Source: Chloroflexota bacterium
GTDB taxonomy: Bacteria > Chloroflexota > Ktedonobacteria > Ktedonobacterales > JACDGC01
Direction of reading: 5' to 3'
Length of the DNA: 39,665 nucleotides
NCBI GenBank assembly: GCA_021778805.1
Contig: JAJYBV010000025.1
Coordinates: forward strand, 1-39,665
Positions 1 through 8,339 of this stretch are shown piece by piece. How positions within the stretch are numbered: the stretch's first letter is position 1; every line of letters starts with the position of its first letter. Position numbers and translations under genes: made by a program. The notes under the pieces were generated by a model. It saw only the letters and a list, made by a program, of their open reading frames with translations. It did no database searches and had not been told where the DNA came from.

Positions 1-84
1 GTGCTTCGTCCGCAATTCATGCCATTGCCTGATCGGCATCAGGACAAGCGCATGCAGCGTGTTCGCCGCAAGGCCAGCGCGTAG
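1..84 (+). CDS. C-terminal tail of a truncated gene
   Basis: Frame 1 is open from the first base to TAG at 82-84 and encodes 27 residues rich in Arg and Lys, including the stretch RMQRVRRKASA. It may be the end of a gene that starts before the window. The piece is too short to assign a family and could be chance. Confidence 0.35.
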   Translation: MLRPQFMPLPDRHQDKRMQRVRRKASA

Positions 85-138
85 CGGCTGTTGTAGTCAG
101 CCTGCCCTTGAATAAGGCAAACCTAACCTTGGGCATAT

Positions 139-285
139 TTGTCCATACTAAAGGATACTATTGACGCAAGTTATACCACATTGTATATATCTGAAGCAGC
201 GGGTATGGTTATAGTTCTTGCAACGATTATTTTGCTGATTTTTGACGCAATAACGCTTTTTAAAAGCTGGCATAAAGGCAGATAA
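139..285 (+). CDS. Possible small single-pass membrane peptide (48 or 26 aa)
   Basis: An open frame from TTG 139 (or ATG 205) to TAA 283 encodes a hydrophobic segment (MVIVLATIILLIFDAITLF) followed by a basic tail (KSWHKGR). That is the pattern of a one-helix membrane peptide. No good ribosome binding site precedes ATG 205; an AAAGGA lies at 151-155 but is not correctly spaced for an in-frame start. The same DNA also carries a promoter-like pair (TTGACG 161-166, 17 bp, TATATA 184-189), so part of it may simply be promoter. Confidence 0.25.
   Translation: MSILKDTIDASYTTLYISEAAGMVIVLATIILLIFDAITLFKSWHKGR
161..189 (+). promoter_or_regulatory. Candidate sigma-70-type promoter
   Basis: TTGACG at 161-166 and TATATA at 184-189 are separated by 17 bp. 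It faces the small ORF at 205-285. Only the motif supports it. Confidence 0.35.
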
Positions 286-352
286 TCTGTATTCCGGAAA
301 TGGTTAATACTACATCATATAAGTTGCCGGATATGCTGATTCAATGACGCGC

Positions 353-375
353 CGGGCGACCTTTGCGGTCACCCG
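353..375. repeat. Intergenic hairpin
   Basis: CGGGCGACC at 353-361 pairs with GGTCACCCG at 367-375 with one mismatch. It resembles the GGGCGACC/GGTCGCCC hairpins at 15164-15184 and 22614-22634 and may be a decayed copy. It lies just past the 3' end of the minus-strand gene ending at 447. Confidence 0.4.
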
Positions 376-446
376 AACGTGCGCCAAATACATGTTTCCC
401 CAGCAGATCATCCAAGCAAAAGATGAAACATCAGCGCGCAAATCTG

Positions 447-2000
447 CTACATGCCGGGCAAATCTGTTTTGCGGCTGAGATATTGCTCCGGAGGTATACC
501 CGGGTAATGAAATTCACTGTTGTTAGGACAAATTAATTGCGCTGTGACATGCGCGCGCGTAAGAATATATTTGCCATTATCGTCTCTTTTGGGCAGTGGA
601 TCTATCAATAAAGCTTCAATATCATGCTGCGCTTCATCAAGTATCGGCTGAAATTTAGCGCGCGAGGTTCTTTCTGCTACTGCCGCCTCATCTTTTAAAT
701 TTTTCAAGGCATCCAGCGCGCTTTGCGCAGTTTCTGATAGCAATGATTTGCCGCCCTGCGCAGTTTGAATAGTATCTTCTCCCAAACCAACCGCAAGATA
801 AGGCAAGGTTTTGCGGCGTGATTCTATCCATGCGCCGGGTTCTAAAGCAATAATGGTGTCAAACGCATCCGACGTAAAAGTATAGCTGGTTAAATTTTGC
901 CATTGTGGCAAATAATACTCAAAAATCAGCGCCTTGGTTTGCCCATCGGTATAATTTCGCGCCAAAACAACATCAATAATATCGGCGCCAAACACTTCAC
1001 TGGGGTTATCATTGCTATACACTCCGGTTTCAAATAATCCCAAAATGAGCTGGCCGGAGGTTTCCATTGCAGCAATATACTGCTTGGCGTTTGGTTGTTT
1101 AACGAGTATTTGCAAGTTTTTTATCAGAAGTATGGCGCTATCTTTTTTTGCTTCAGCAAATACCGTCTGTAAAATTTCAAAGGGGTTAACACCTTGCGCT
1201 GCGAGATTCAGCATTCCAATCAAATCAAGCTGATATACTTTGGTATAGCCAAGCAAACGGGATGTATTATTGAGTTGAAAATTGCCTTTTTTTAATGCGT
1301 CAGCTAATGTATCACCAATGTTATTGATAGGTGTGCCAAACATTCCTGTTAAAACAGCTATTTTATTATTTTCAAGCTTGTTCAAAACGTTAAAAATATT
1401 AGACATTAAAATAGCGTGCATGTCTGCATATAATAATTTCTTCTCAAAATTATTGGGTCTTTCATCGCTTGGAAGAATAATTTTAGCGACGCTTTCAATA
1501 TACTGGCCCATTTCTGCTGAACCGGCTTTAATTGGTGGATAAGTCACTACAGAAAGTGGAGAAAAACGATGTTCGAGCATACGAATCACCAGATCAACAT
1601 CTGTCAATGCATGAAAACAGGTCCAAATAAATGTATCATGCATTAAAATATACCAAATAATAAACGGAACAGTTACTTTTACAGACCTTTTTTGCGCTTC
1701 CGTATTCCATTCTTCAAATGTTTTCTCTGTTATTTTGGTGTTTTGCATGCCGGCAGGATTTTTTTCATAAAACGCAAGCTGTACCCGAATGCTGGCAAAA
1801 CACTCAATCCGCTGATTTTCATCAATTAATTTGCGTAACGGATTATCTGGTATTTGCTCTGATGGAATAGTATTCAATGCGCTGAAAATAATATGCAATG
1901 AAGAAAATGGAATAGCGTCCGAGCTTTTTTTGCGAGCATTTTCAATAAATTGAATGGTAGCTTCTTCCCAGCTTTGGAAGATATTTTGCGGCGAAGTCAT
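447..2000 (-). CDS. Unknown 517-aa protein, divergent partner of a STAND ATPase
   Basis: I do not recognise a family. The protein has no signal peptide and no convincing membrane segment, and reads as a mostly helical soluble protein with Lys- and Asn-rich stretches. ATG at 2000 is preceded by AAAGGA at a workable distance, which supports the start. It is transcribed away from the membrane-anchored ATPase at 2191, and about 190 bp of AT-rich DNA with inverted repeats separates the two. Both genes look more A+T-rich than most of the window, consistent with an acquired pair. A shared function in signalling or defence is inferred from layout alone. Confidence 0.8.
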   Translation of the reverse strand: MTSPQNIFQSWEEATIQFIENARKKSSDAIPFSSLHIIFSALNTIPSEQIPDNPLRKLIDENQRIECFASIRVQLAFYEKNPAGMQNTKITEKTFEEWNTEAQKRSVKVTVPFIIWYILMHDTFIWTCFHALTDVDLVIRMLEHRFSPLSVVTYPPIKAGSAEMGQYIESVAKIILPSDERPNNFEKKLLYADMHAILMSNIFNVLNKLENNKIAVLTGMFGTPINNIGDTLADALKKGNFQLNNTSRLLGYTKVYQLDLIGMLNLAAQGVNPFEILQTVFAEAKKDSAILLIKNLQILVKQPNAKQYIAAMETSGQLILGLFETGVYSNDNPSEVFGADIIDVVLARNYTDGQTKALIFEYYLPQWQNLTSYTFTSDAFDTIIALEPGAWIESRRKTLPYLAVGLGEDTIQTAQGGKSLLSETAQSALDALKNLKDEAAVAERTSRAKFQPILDEAQHDIEALLIDPLPKRDDNGKYILTRAHVTAQLICPNNSEFHYPGIPPEQYLSRKTDLPGM

Positions 2001-2089
2001 TCAGAAAGTTCCTTTCAAAAATCTGAAATTCTGTGAAATCTATACCTTAAAATCAAGACAGCCATTGTGTATTCATTTCAATAATATTA

Positions 2090-2168
2090 TAATATAAATG
2101 ATACATTCATACAAGTATCAACATATATTAAACCGCATATTTGTTTAATATGTATTTAATATAAATGA
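2090..2168. promoter_or_regulatory. Shared divergent promoter region with inverted and direct repeats
   Basis: The gap contains TATTAAAC (2126-2133) inverted as GTTTAATA (2143-2150), TGATAC (2099-2104) inverted as GTATCA (2115-2120), and a 12-bp direct repeat TAATATAAATGA at 2090-2101 and 2157-2168. These are plausible operators for the divergent genes at 2000 and 2191. The DNA is very AT-rich, so some symmetry is expected by chance. Confidence 0.45.
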
Positions 2169-2190
2169 ACATTGTTAAAGGGATTTGAAC

Positions 2191-4878
2191 ATGAAAACCA
2201 TACAAGAGCGACGAAATAAGGTTATTCGGTACGCTATTCTTAGTGTTCTTGTCATTTTTGTTCTAATATTGCTTTTTAGTCCCGATATACGTGATAAAAC
2301 ACTGGAATTCCTTGCAATTGCCGAGCTGTTAAAAAATACTCCGGGAAAAGGATCTAGTGTGGCGCTTACCGTTGTTGCGCTGATTTTTTTGGCAGAAAAT
2401 ATGGAATTACTGCACTTTATTTGGGAAACTGGTCATAAAATACTCGGCATAGATTTAGAAGATTTGGCGCAAAAACAAAGTGAATTTATTGAGCTGCCCG
2501 ATAATTATGTTCGGCGCCCGATGTTAGAAAAAGAACTTAAAAATGCTTTAAAGCCAGCGCAAAACCCTAAATTGATCGTGATTGACGGCGTAAAAAATTC
2601 CGGTAAAACCACTCTTACACATTATGTCATTCAACATTTGCAGAAACGTCTTCGTGCGCATACGATTATCGTGCGCGGTGATTTTGCCAGCATAGAGCGG
2701 CGTCCCGAAGAACCCGACCATCTTGCAAAACAACGGCTAATAGTGCGCATTTTCCGGAGGATTATTAAAGGCGCAAAAATTCCGGGTGATGTTGGAGACA
2801 CGCTTCCGATGATGCAAAAAGCCGTTCAAGAATATTTTGAAGATGAAAAAGAAATATGGCTTATTGTCATCGATCAAATCGATGATCCTTCATTTCTCTT
2901 CAATGAAATCTTACCTTATATTTATGGAACAAAAAATATTGTTTTGATCAATGGCGCGTCGCTGAAGATTCCTGAATCTGCTTATATATTAAAAGATGGC
3001 GCAGAAGACTACACAAAAAAGGCGCTGTATCAGCAGATTAATATCGAAAAATTTACCGAATCACAGGCAATGCAGTTATTTAAACTGGAAATTCATCGGC
3101 AAAAAGGTCATTTACATAATGAAGATGAAAAAGAGCTTGGCGCATTATTAGATAACGCTCTGCCCGGTGATATTCAACAGCTTAGTGATATCTATGTATC
3201 CGGCGGCGGATTATCACAAATAAAATTAATTCGCAAAAATGAATCCGGAGCTTTGCAGTCGCGCGCTATCAGCAATTCACTGTTTCAGCAAATTGCTCCC
3301 AATGAACGGAGTTTTTTTGCTGCTTTGGGTATATTTGGCGGTGATATCGTTGACGCAAAAACTCTATATTTTGTTGCCGCTACATGCGATAAACCAAACT
3401 CCAAAGCGTTAGCGCAAAAAGCAATAGATCGCCGTTATATCCAATTAGTAAAACAAACTTGGCAGCAACGGCTGAAATTTTGGAATCGCAACAATAATAA
3501 TCCCAATCACTATAGTATTACGAAACTTGGCCGCGCAGTAGCAAACGCTATTGAACAGAACACAAACCGTGATGAAATTTTACTTGCAGGCTCTGCAATT
3601 TTAGATTATTTCCGTTCCATCAATATAAACACAGCCGAAATCGACTTACGGCAAAATCTCCCTAATATTTTGGGTATTATGACTTGGGCGCAAAATACCA
3701 GCGCGCTGATGGATAGTGATTTGATTCATTTTTCACACACACTTGTAAATGTTTTTTATCGCGGCAAAAACTGGGAAACCGGATTATTATGGCTCTCTCG
3801 GGCAGAGAAAGCGGCGCTGCAAGATGACTTGCCGCGAAAAGGCAGCGATTTTTTAGCCGCGCACGCAAGAATATTATTAGCGCAAGGCAAAATTAAAAGC
3901 GCGCAAATATTATTGGAACAAGCTCTTCAAGCAAATCAGCGAAGTTGTGAAGTTATGCGCGAAGATCAATATTTTGGATATTTTGTGCCTGAACAATTAG
4001 CTGGTGAGGAATATTATGATAAACTGCAGCATTTCTGGTTGGAGCATCTCCGAATTATGGCATGGCGATTAACCGCAGATATTACCGGTAAACCGGAAAT
4101 TTTAGTGCAGATTTTACCGGAAATTGAAAGTATCATCCAAAAACTTGAAGAACATACAAAACAAAATCAGCATTTTACCGTCCGCGCCAAAGAAATACAG
4201 ATAGAATTGCTTTTAGATAAGGCTAATATATTGATGACATTGGGAGATTGGCGCAAGCAACTGCAAAACGCTGCCGAATCGAATACCTATTGGCAACGCG
4301 CGCGCGATACGATGCAACATATACGCCGACAAAAAAACATACCACAAGAGGGTATATTTTTTGCGCAAATATGGCGGGGTGAAGTAAAATATTTTCAAAG
4401 ATCTGTTGCACAAAATAAGGTGTTTGTAAATCGCTGGATTGCATTACAGCGAGGCGCTCAAGCAACCATTAAAAGTTTGAAATACGCGAAAAAAGATCAA
4501 TCGCTATTCGAGGAAGCATTAACATATTATGAAAATTGCAAATTGCTTCAATCTTCCATAAAGCGCGTTTCCAAACCTGATAACGACGCCGGCTCCAAAA
4601 AATTGATTATTGTGTCTCTTCGCTGGAGAAAGTTAAACGCCATACGAAAACGACTTTTAACAGCGTATGCCTCATTGGCTTTATATGGCGCTGCCGCACA
4701 TCAATTATTACTATTACAAGAACTTGCCGATGTATCGCAGCAAATGTATTATATAAGTGGCGATCAGACGTATAAAACAGAATCGGCAAAATTTAAAGCT
4801 AGTAAACGGGATATTGAACAGCGTTTCCAAGATGAGCTTCCTGAACAGCCAAATACACCGGAACTGGCTGCATTGTAA
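2191..4878 (+). CDS. Membrane-anchored STAND-type P-loop ATPase with helical-repeat C-terminus
   Basis: About 895 aa. ATG 2191 is preferred because AAAGGGA at 2177-2183 sits 7 nt upstream; an in-frame TTG at 2185 overlaps that spacing. Two hydrophobic segments lie near residues 12-30 and 56-70. A P-loop domain follows, with Walker A GVKNSGKT (about 133-140) and Walker B WLIVIDQIDD (about 223-232). Next comes a winged-helix-like segment (about 370-460), then a long helical region resembling TPR-type repeats. This order (anchor, ATPase switch, helical sensor) is that of STAND regulators. The ligand and output are unknown. It forms a divergent pair with the 517-aa gene. Confidence 0.75.
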   Translation: MKTIQERRNKVIRYAILSVLVIFVLILLFSPDIRDKTLEFLAIAELLKNTPGKGSSVALTVVALIFLAENMELLHFIWETGHKILGIDLEDLAQKQSEFIELPDNYVRRPMLEKELKNALKPAQNPKLIVIDGVKNSGKTTLTHYVIQHLQKRLRAHTIIVRGDFASIERRPEEPDHLAKQRLIVRIFRRIIKGAKIPGDVGDTLPMMQKAVQEYFEDEKEIWLIVIDQIDDPSFLFNEILPYIYGTKNIVLINGASLKIPESAYILKDGAEDYTKKALYQQINIEKFTESQAMQLFKLEIHRQKGHLHNEDEKELGALLDNALPGDIQQLSDIYVSGGGLSQIKLIRKNESGALQSRAISNSLFQQIAPNERSFFAALGIFGGDIVDAKTLYFVAATCDKPNSKALAQKAIDRRYIQLVKQTWQQRLKFWNRNNNNPNHYSITKLGRAVANAIEQNTNRDEILLAGSAILDYFRSININTAEIDLRQNLPNILGIMTWAQNTSALMDSDLIHFSHTLVNVFYRGKNWETGLLWLSRAEKAALQDDLPRKGSDFLAAHARILLAQGKIKSAQILLEQALQANQRSCEVMREDQYFGYFVPEQLAGEEYYDKLQHFWLEHLRIMAWRLTADITGKPEILVQILPEIESIIQKLEEHTKQNQHFTVRAKEIQIELLLDKANILMTLGDWRKQLQNAAESNTYWQRARDTMQHIRRQKNIPQEGIFFAQIWRGEVKYFQRSVAQNKVFVNRWIALQRGAQATIKSLKYAKKDQSLFEEALTYYENCKLLQSSIKRVSKPDNDAGSKKLIIVSLRWRKLNAIRKRLLTAYASLALYGAAAHQLLLLQELADVSQQMYYISGDQTYKTESAKFKASKRDIEQRFQDELPEQPNTPELAAL

Positions 4879-4977
4879 GTTGTGGCAATCGAATTTTTTA
4901 CATTTATTCATTTCGGAAATTCGCGTTGCCGCTGCCACCATATGCGCAGTGTTTGATACGCTAAATTTATATTATTT

Positions 4978-5001
4978 GTATGGATAAAAAATTATCCATA
5001 C
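4978..5001 (+). other. Perfect 10-bp hairpin in the leader of the transporter gene
   Basis: GTATGGATAA at 4978-4987 and TTATCCATAC at 4992-5001 form a perfect stem with an AAAA loop. It ends 17 nt before the GGAAAAGAG ribosome-binding-like site of the transporter gene. There is no U tract after it, so it is not a classical terminator. It may be an operator or an mRNA leader structure. Confidence 0.5.
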
Positions 5002-5033
5002 ATGGGTTCTAATTGACTGGAAAAGAGTTTTTT

Positions 5034-6650
5034 TTGAAAAATATCGTAAAAATAAGTGGCCATTCCCTGCTAACACACCACATAATTAGATACCTGCCTA
5101 GAATTCTGGCAGGTATCGCGCTTATTTTTCTGCCGGAATATGCGCCGCCACTGCGAAATAATGGCTGGGAACCGCTCGGCGCAGTTTTGGGTATTCTATT
5201 CGTTGTTTTTTCACTGTTCGGTGATTTGCCCGTGTGGTTTGCCTGGACACAGCGCATCGGCGAGTGGCTTACACCGGGTATAGCCGCAGGCACGGTTTTG
5301 CTGCTTATTCAATGGCTGCTTCCGCTAAGCGGAAATTCCGCGGTGTATGCGTTTAGCCCGGTTGTTTGGCTTGCATATATTTCAATTGTACTTGTCAGCA
5401 TTTCCTTTGAACACTCTTCATTGCCTGTCCGAATATATCACAGTATCAAACGCCAGGCTCTATCTCCGGCAGTTGTTATACCTATATTTATAGTGGTTGT
5501 TGGCCTATTAGGAAATCTTTTTGATGGAGTTACTATAATCGCCATTTCAGTAGTCATTTTTCTTGCGCTGCTTCCCGAAGCTCCGGCGCAAGAGGCGTCG
5601 TTTGCCATGTTATTTGGCGGATTAATTTCGAATATGATTACCGTAGCCGCGGAGCCAACCAATATTAAATTCCAAGATGCGCTGGGGCCGCTATTGGACG
5701 CCGCACATCCTTCATATTGGTTTGCAAATTGGCCAATCTCCGTTTTTGGAGTCATCTTTCCAGCAGTATATCTGGCAATTCGTTTTCAATCGCAGCACGT
5801 AACCTGGCTGGTTAAAGCGGCGTCGCAAAAATTCGCTGGAACCGTTATTGAAAGCGCTAAATCAGAAACACCAAATGATGAGATGTTTGCTGAACAAATG
5901 CTCCAAGAAGATGAAATAGTTTTTAACGCGCAAACTATTGAAAAACAACCGGATACTACGCCGCAGCAAAAGCAAGAAGATATTCTCCTTGCAAAAACGC
6001 TGGAGCCGGCAAAAGAAAAAACACTGCACCGGATGATGGCAATTGCGGCGCTGATATTGCTTGCCGGAGGAATCTTTTTTCACAGCGTTATAGAAGCGGC
6101 GCATATATACAGACCCGGAGGCGGAGATTATCCCCTTTGGATATTTATTGCCCCGGCGGGTATCGCTGCGCTGATTCATTTACTGTACACAAAGCAGCTG
6201 AATAGAGGATGGCTGCACATAAAAAATGAACTGCCGGTGTGGGGCCGGCTGATGGTAATCTTTTCACTTATCTGGTTTTTAAGCAATAAACTATCTGCGC
6301 CATCCAATGTTTTTGCCGGATTTTATGCGCTGCCCGAACAAGCGCGATATGGACTCCAAATTATTCTTTCACTGCTTTCATCCTTAACCGATAATGTCGC
6401 CATTGCCGGAATGCAAGGCGCAATGATTATTAATCACCCCATTGCATTATGGCAAATTCGGTTATTATTTATTTTATTAACTTGGGCCGGCGGGCTAACT
6501 TATTTTGGCTGCCTGCAAAGTTTGGCGTTAAATGCGCGATTGCATTTGCCGTCTTCCGCGTGGTTTAAGGCGGCAATTCCTTGGGCAATTATTAGTTTTA
6601 TCGGCGGCATAATAGGGCTGGCCTGCATCATTATTTTGTATCCGCATTAA
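5034..6650 (+). CDS. Ion transporter superfamily membrane protein (putative Na+/H+ antiporter type)
   Basis: About 538 aa with at least ten hydrophobic segments. GGLISNMITVAAEPTN in the first half and SSLTDNVAIAGMQGA in the second are the paired re-entrant-type motifs seen in the IT superfamily (NhaD/NhaB/ArsB-like), and they best fit the putative Na+/H+ antiporter family. A charged cytoplasmic loop (about 260-335) splits the two halves. An open frame extends to TTG 5013, but TTG 5034 has GGAAAAGAG at 5019-5027 about 6 nt upstream, so I place the start there. No ATG fits. Substrate and direction are not shown by the sequence. It appears to be a single-gene unit. Confidence 0.7.
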   Translation: MKNIVKISGHSLLTHHIIRYLPRILAGIALIFLPEYAPPLRNNGWEPLGAVLGILFVVFSLFGDLPVWFAWTQRIGEWLTPGIAAGTVLLLIQWLLPLSGNSAVYAFSPVVWLAYISIVLVSISFEHSSLPVRIYHSIKRQALSPAVVIPIFIVVVGLLGNLFDGVTIIAISVVIFLALLPEAPAQEASFAMLFGGLISNMITVAAEPTNIKFQDALGPLLDAAHPSYWFANWPISVFGVIFPAVYLAIRFQSQHVTWLVKAASQKFAGTVIESAKSETPNDEMFAEQMLQEDEIVFNAQTIEKQPDTTPQQKQEDILLAKTLEPAKEKTLHRMMAIAALILLAGGIFFHSVIEAAHIYRPGGGDYPLWIFIAPAGIAALIHLLYTKQLNRGWLHIKNELPVWGRLMVIFSLIWFLSNKLSAPSNVFAGFYALPEQARYGLQIILSLLSSLTDNVAIAGMQGAMIINHPIALWQIRLLFILLTWAGGLTYFGCLQSLALNARLHLPSSAWFKAAIPWAIISFIGGIIGLACIIILYPH

Positions 6651-6891
6651 TAAACGCTTCAGCGTCTAGCAACTCATCATCTGAACGATGACGCCGAATA
6701 TTTGTTTTGCATTTGAAAAATTGTTATTGGACATGTTTTTGCTGTAAAATGCATACTATAATTTGGTAATGGAAAATTAGTTCCAATAACCAACACAATT
6801 GTATTGGATCGGTTCCAATTGGACAGCATATCTTACCAATTATCATTGCATAAAAATGGATTGCTCATACAGAAAGGTTGCTGACTTACCA

Positions 6892-7263
6892 ATGGCAAAT
6901 GAAAAAATTTTTCAGATAATGGCCCCTGTTTCAGATATGGCAAAAGCTAAAACATTTTACGCGGAAAAGCTGGGGTTTGAGGTCGCCGCAGATTTTGGCC
7001 AAGGTGATTTTCATTGGGTTACACTTGTGCTTCCCGGTGAGGGGCCGAAGTTAATTTTAACAACAGTACAAGGAGACATAAAACCGGGTTGGACGACATT
7101 TTATATTTCTACCGCAAATATTGAAGAACTTAGCCAAAATCTAAAAGCAAAAGGCGTAGTAATTGACGAGATCCGAAATGATTTGCTTGGACCAGGATCC
7201 GGAGTTAAATGGTTTACTATTTCAGATCCTGACGAAAACAAATTGATAGTTGCTCAGCTTTAA
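6892..7263 (+). CDS. VOC (glyoxalase/bleomycin-resistance fold) protein
   Basis: About 123 aa, one VOC module of paired beta-alpha-beta-beta-beta units. Family marks are the opening IMAPVSDMAKAKTFYAEKLGF and the closing ISDPDENKLIVAQL. The frame is open from 6799, but similarity begins at MANEKIF, so ATG 6892 is chosen. AGAAAGG at 6871-6877 is rather far upstream, so ATG 6856 remains possible. Members include dioxygenases, glyoxalases and antibiotic-binding proteins, and nothing here picks one. The upstream DNA (6770-6830) carries repeated TTCCAAT/ATTGGA motifs that could be operators. Confidence 0.75.
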   Translation: MANEKIFQIMAPVSDMAKAKTFYAEKLGFEVAADFGQGDFHWVTLVLPGEGPKLILTTVQGDIKPGWTTFYISTANIEELSQNLKAKGVVIDEIRNDLLGPGSGVKWFTISDPDENKLIVAQL

Positions 7264-7316
7264 GCTGTTTTTCGTAAAGCAGACTTTTTCTGTGCGGTTT
7301 ACGACAACATATGCCG

Positions 7317-7350
7317 GGATTCGTAAGGGGCGACTGCCCCTTGCGAATCC
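7317..7350. repeat. Hairpin repeat (module A core), likely also a terminator
   Basis: GGATTCG (7317-7323), T, AAGGGGC (7325-7331), a GACT loop, GCCCCTT (7336-7342), G and CGAATCC (7344-7350) form a 15-bp stem with one T-G pair. The left half matches the GGGGATTCGTAAGGGGC core of the tandem arrays at 21954 and 39333. Here it stands alone, 54 bp after the VOC stop codon. Confidence 0.7.
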
Positions 7351-7538
7351 TGCGTTATCTAATACCTCCCAGTTTACTAGTTAAGCCCCCATAAACAAAC
7401 TCGGCTTTTGCCATGCTTCCCTATTCAGGAAAGATAAAAGAATGTAGTACAATATGGGTACACCTATGCGCCAACTTATTGGTGGCGCACAGTCATTTTG
7501 TACTGCGCAGTTCCAATTCATCGAAGAAAGCCGGAAAC

Positions 7539-8339
7539 ATGAACAGCACACCATATCCACATCTTCTTTTAGAGATTCACGCTGAAACCGCGTTTATAAC
7601 ATTAAATAAACCTGAAACCCGCAACGCATTTAACGCCGAACTCATTCATTCGATTACCGCGCTGTTTGCCGATCTTGCGCCGCGCGATGATATCCGCGCA
7701 GTAATATTGCGCGGAGCCGGTTCAAGCTTTTGCGCCGGCGGTGACCTGGGTTGGATGAAGGCCAGCGCTGGGTGGACCTATGAAGAAAATATTGCCGACG
7801 CCACCGCTTTAGCAGATATGTATGAACAAATCAATACATTTCCGGGGGTGGTTATTTGCGCAGTCCATGGGCACGCCTTTGGCGGTGGTATTGGATTAAC
7901 CGCTGTCAGCGATATTGTACTGGCCGAAACCGCAACTTTATTTTCATTCAGTGAAGTAAAGTTGGGGCTGGCTCCGGCAACGATTGCGCCATATGTCGTC
8001 GCTAAAATCGGCGAAACACATGCGCGCGCATTATTTTTAACCGGCGAACGCTTTAGCGCTGCCAAAGCAAAAGAAATTGGTTTGGTTCACTTTATTGCCG
8101 ACCAAGCAGCTATGGACCATGAACTGCAAAACATTCTTGCCGCCATCCAGTCAAACGGCCCGCAAGCCATGCGCGAAACCAAACGGCTTTTGCGCGTTTT
8201 AGCCATCGCAGATCGCGCGGCGGCGCGGCAAAGCTCTATAGCAACTATTGCCTCTTTGCGAGCCAGCCCTGAAGGCCAGGAAGGATTAAAGGCATTTTTT
8301 GAGAAACGCCACGCTTCTTGGGTGGTGACAGAAAAATGA
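7539..8339 (+). CDS. liuC: Enoyl-CoA hydratase, methylglutaconyl-CoA hydratase (LiuC)-like
   Basis: About 266 aa, a normal crotonase length. The frame is open from 7413, but the family's N-terminus fits ATG 7539. Crotonase marks include RNAFNAELI, GAGSSFCAGGDL and the oxyanion-hole segment AVHGHAFGGGIGL. The segment FSEVKLGLAPATIAPYV is closer to the LiuC/AtuE subgroup (methylglutaconyl-CoA hydratases of leucine and acyclic terpene breakdown) than to general beta-oxidation hydratases. Its stop overlaps the start of the carboxylase gene by 4 bp (ATGA). That coupling matches the liuC-liuD order known from leucine degradation clusters. No liuA, liuB or liuE is in the window. Confidence 0.8.
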   Translation: MNSTPYPHLLLEIHAETAFITLNKPETRNAFNAELIHSITALFADLAPRDDIRAVILRGAGSSFCAGGDLGWMKASAGWTYEENIADATALADMYEQINTFPGVVICAVHGHAFGGGIGLTAVSDIVLAETATLFSFSEVKLGLAPATIAPYVVAKIGETHARALFLTGERFSAAKAKEIGLVHFIADQAAMDHELQNILAAIQSNGPQAMRETKRLLRVLAIADRAAARQSSIATIASLRASPEGQEGLKAFFEKRHASWVVTEK

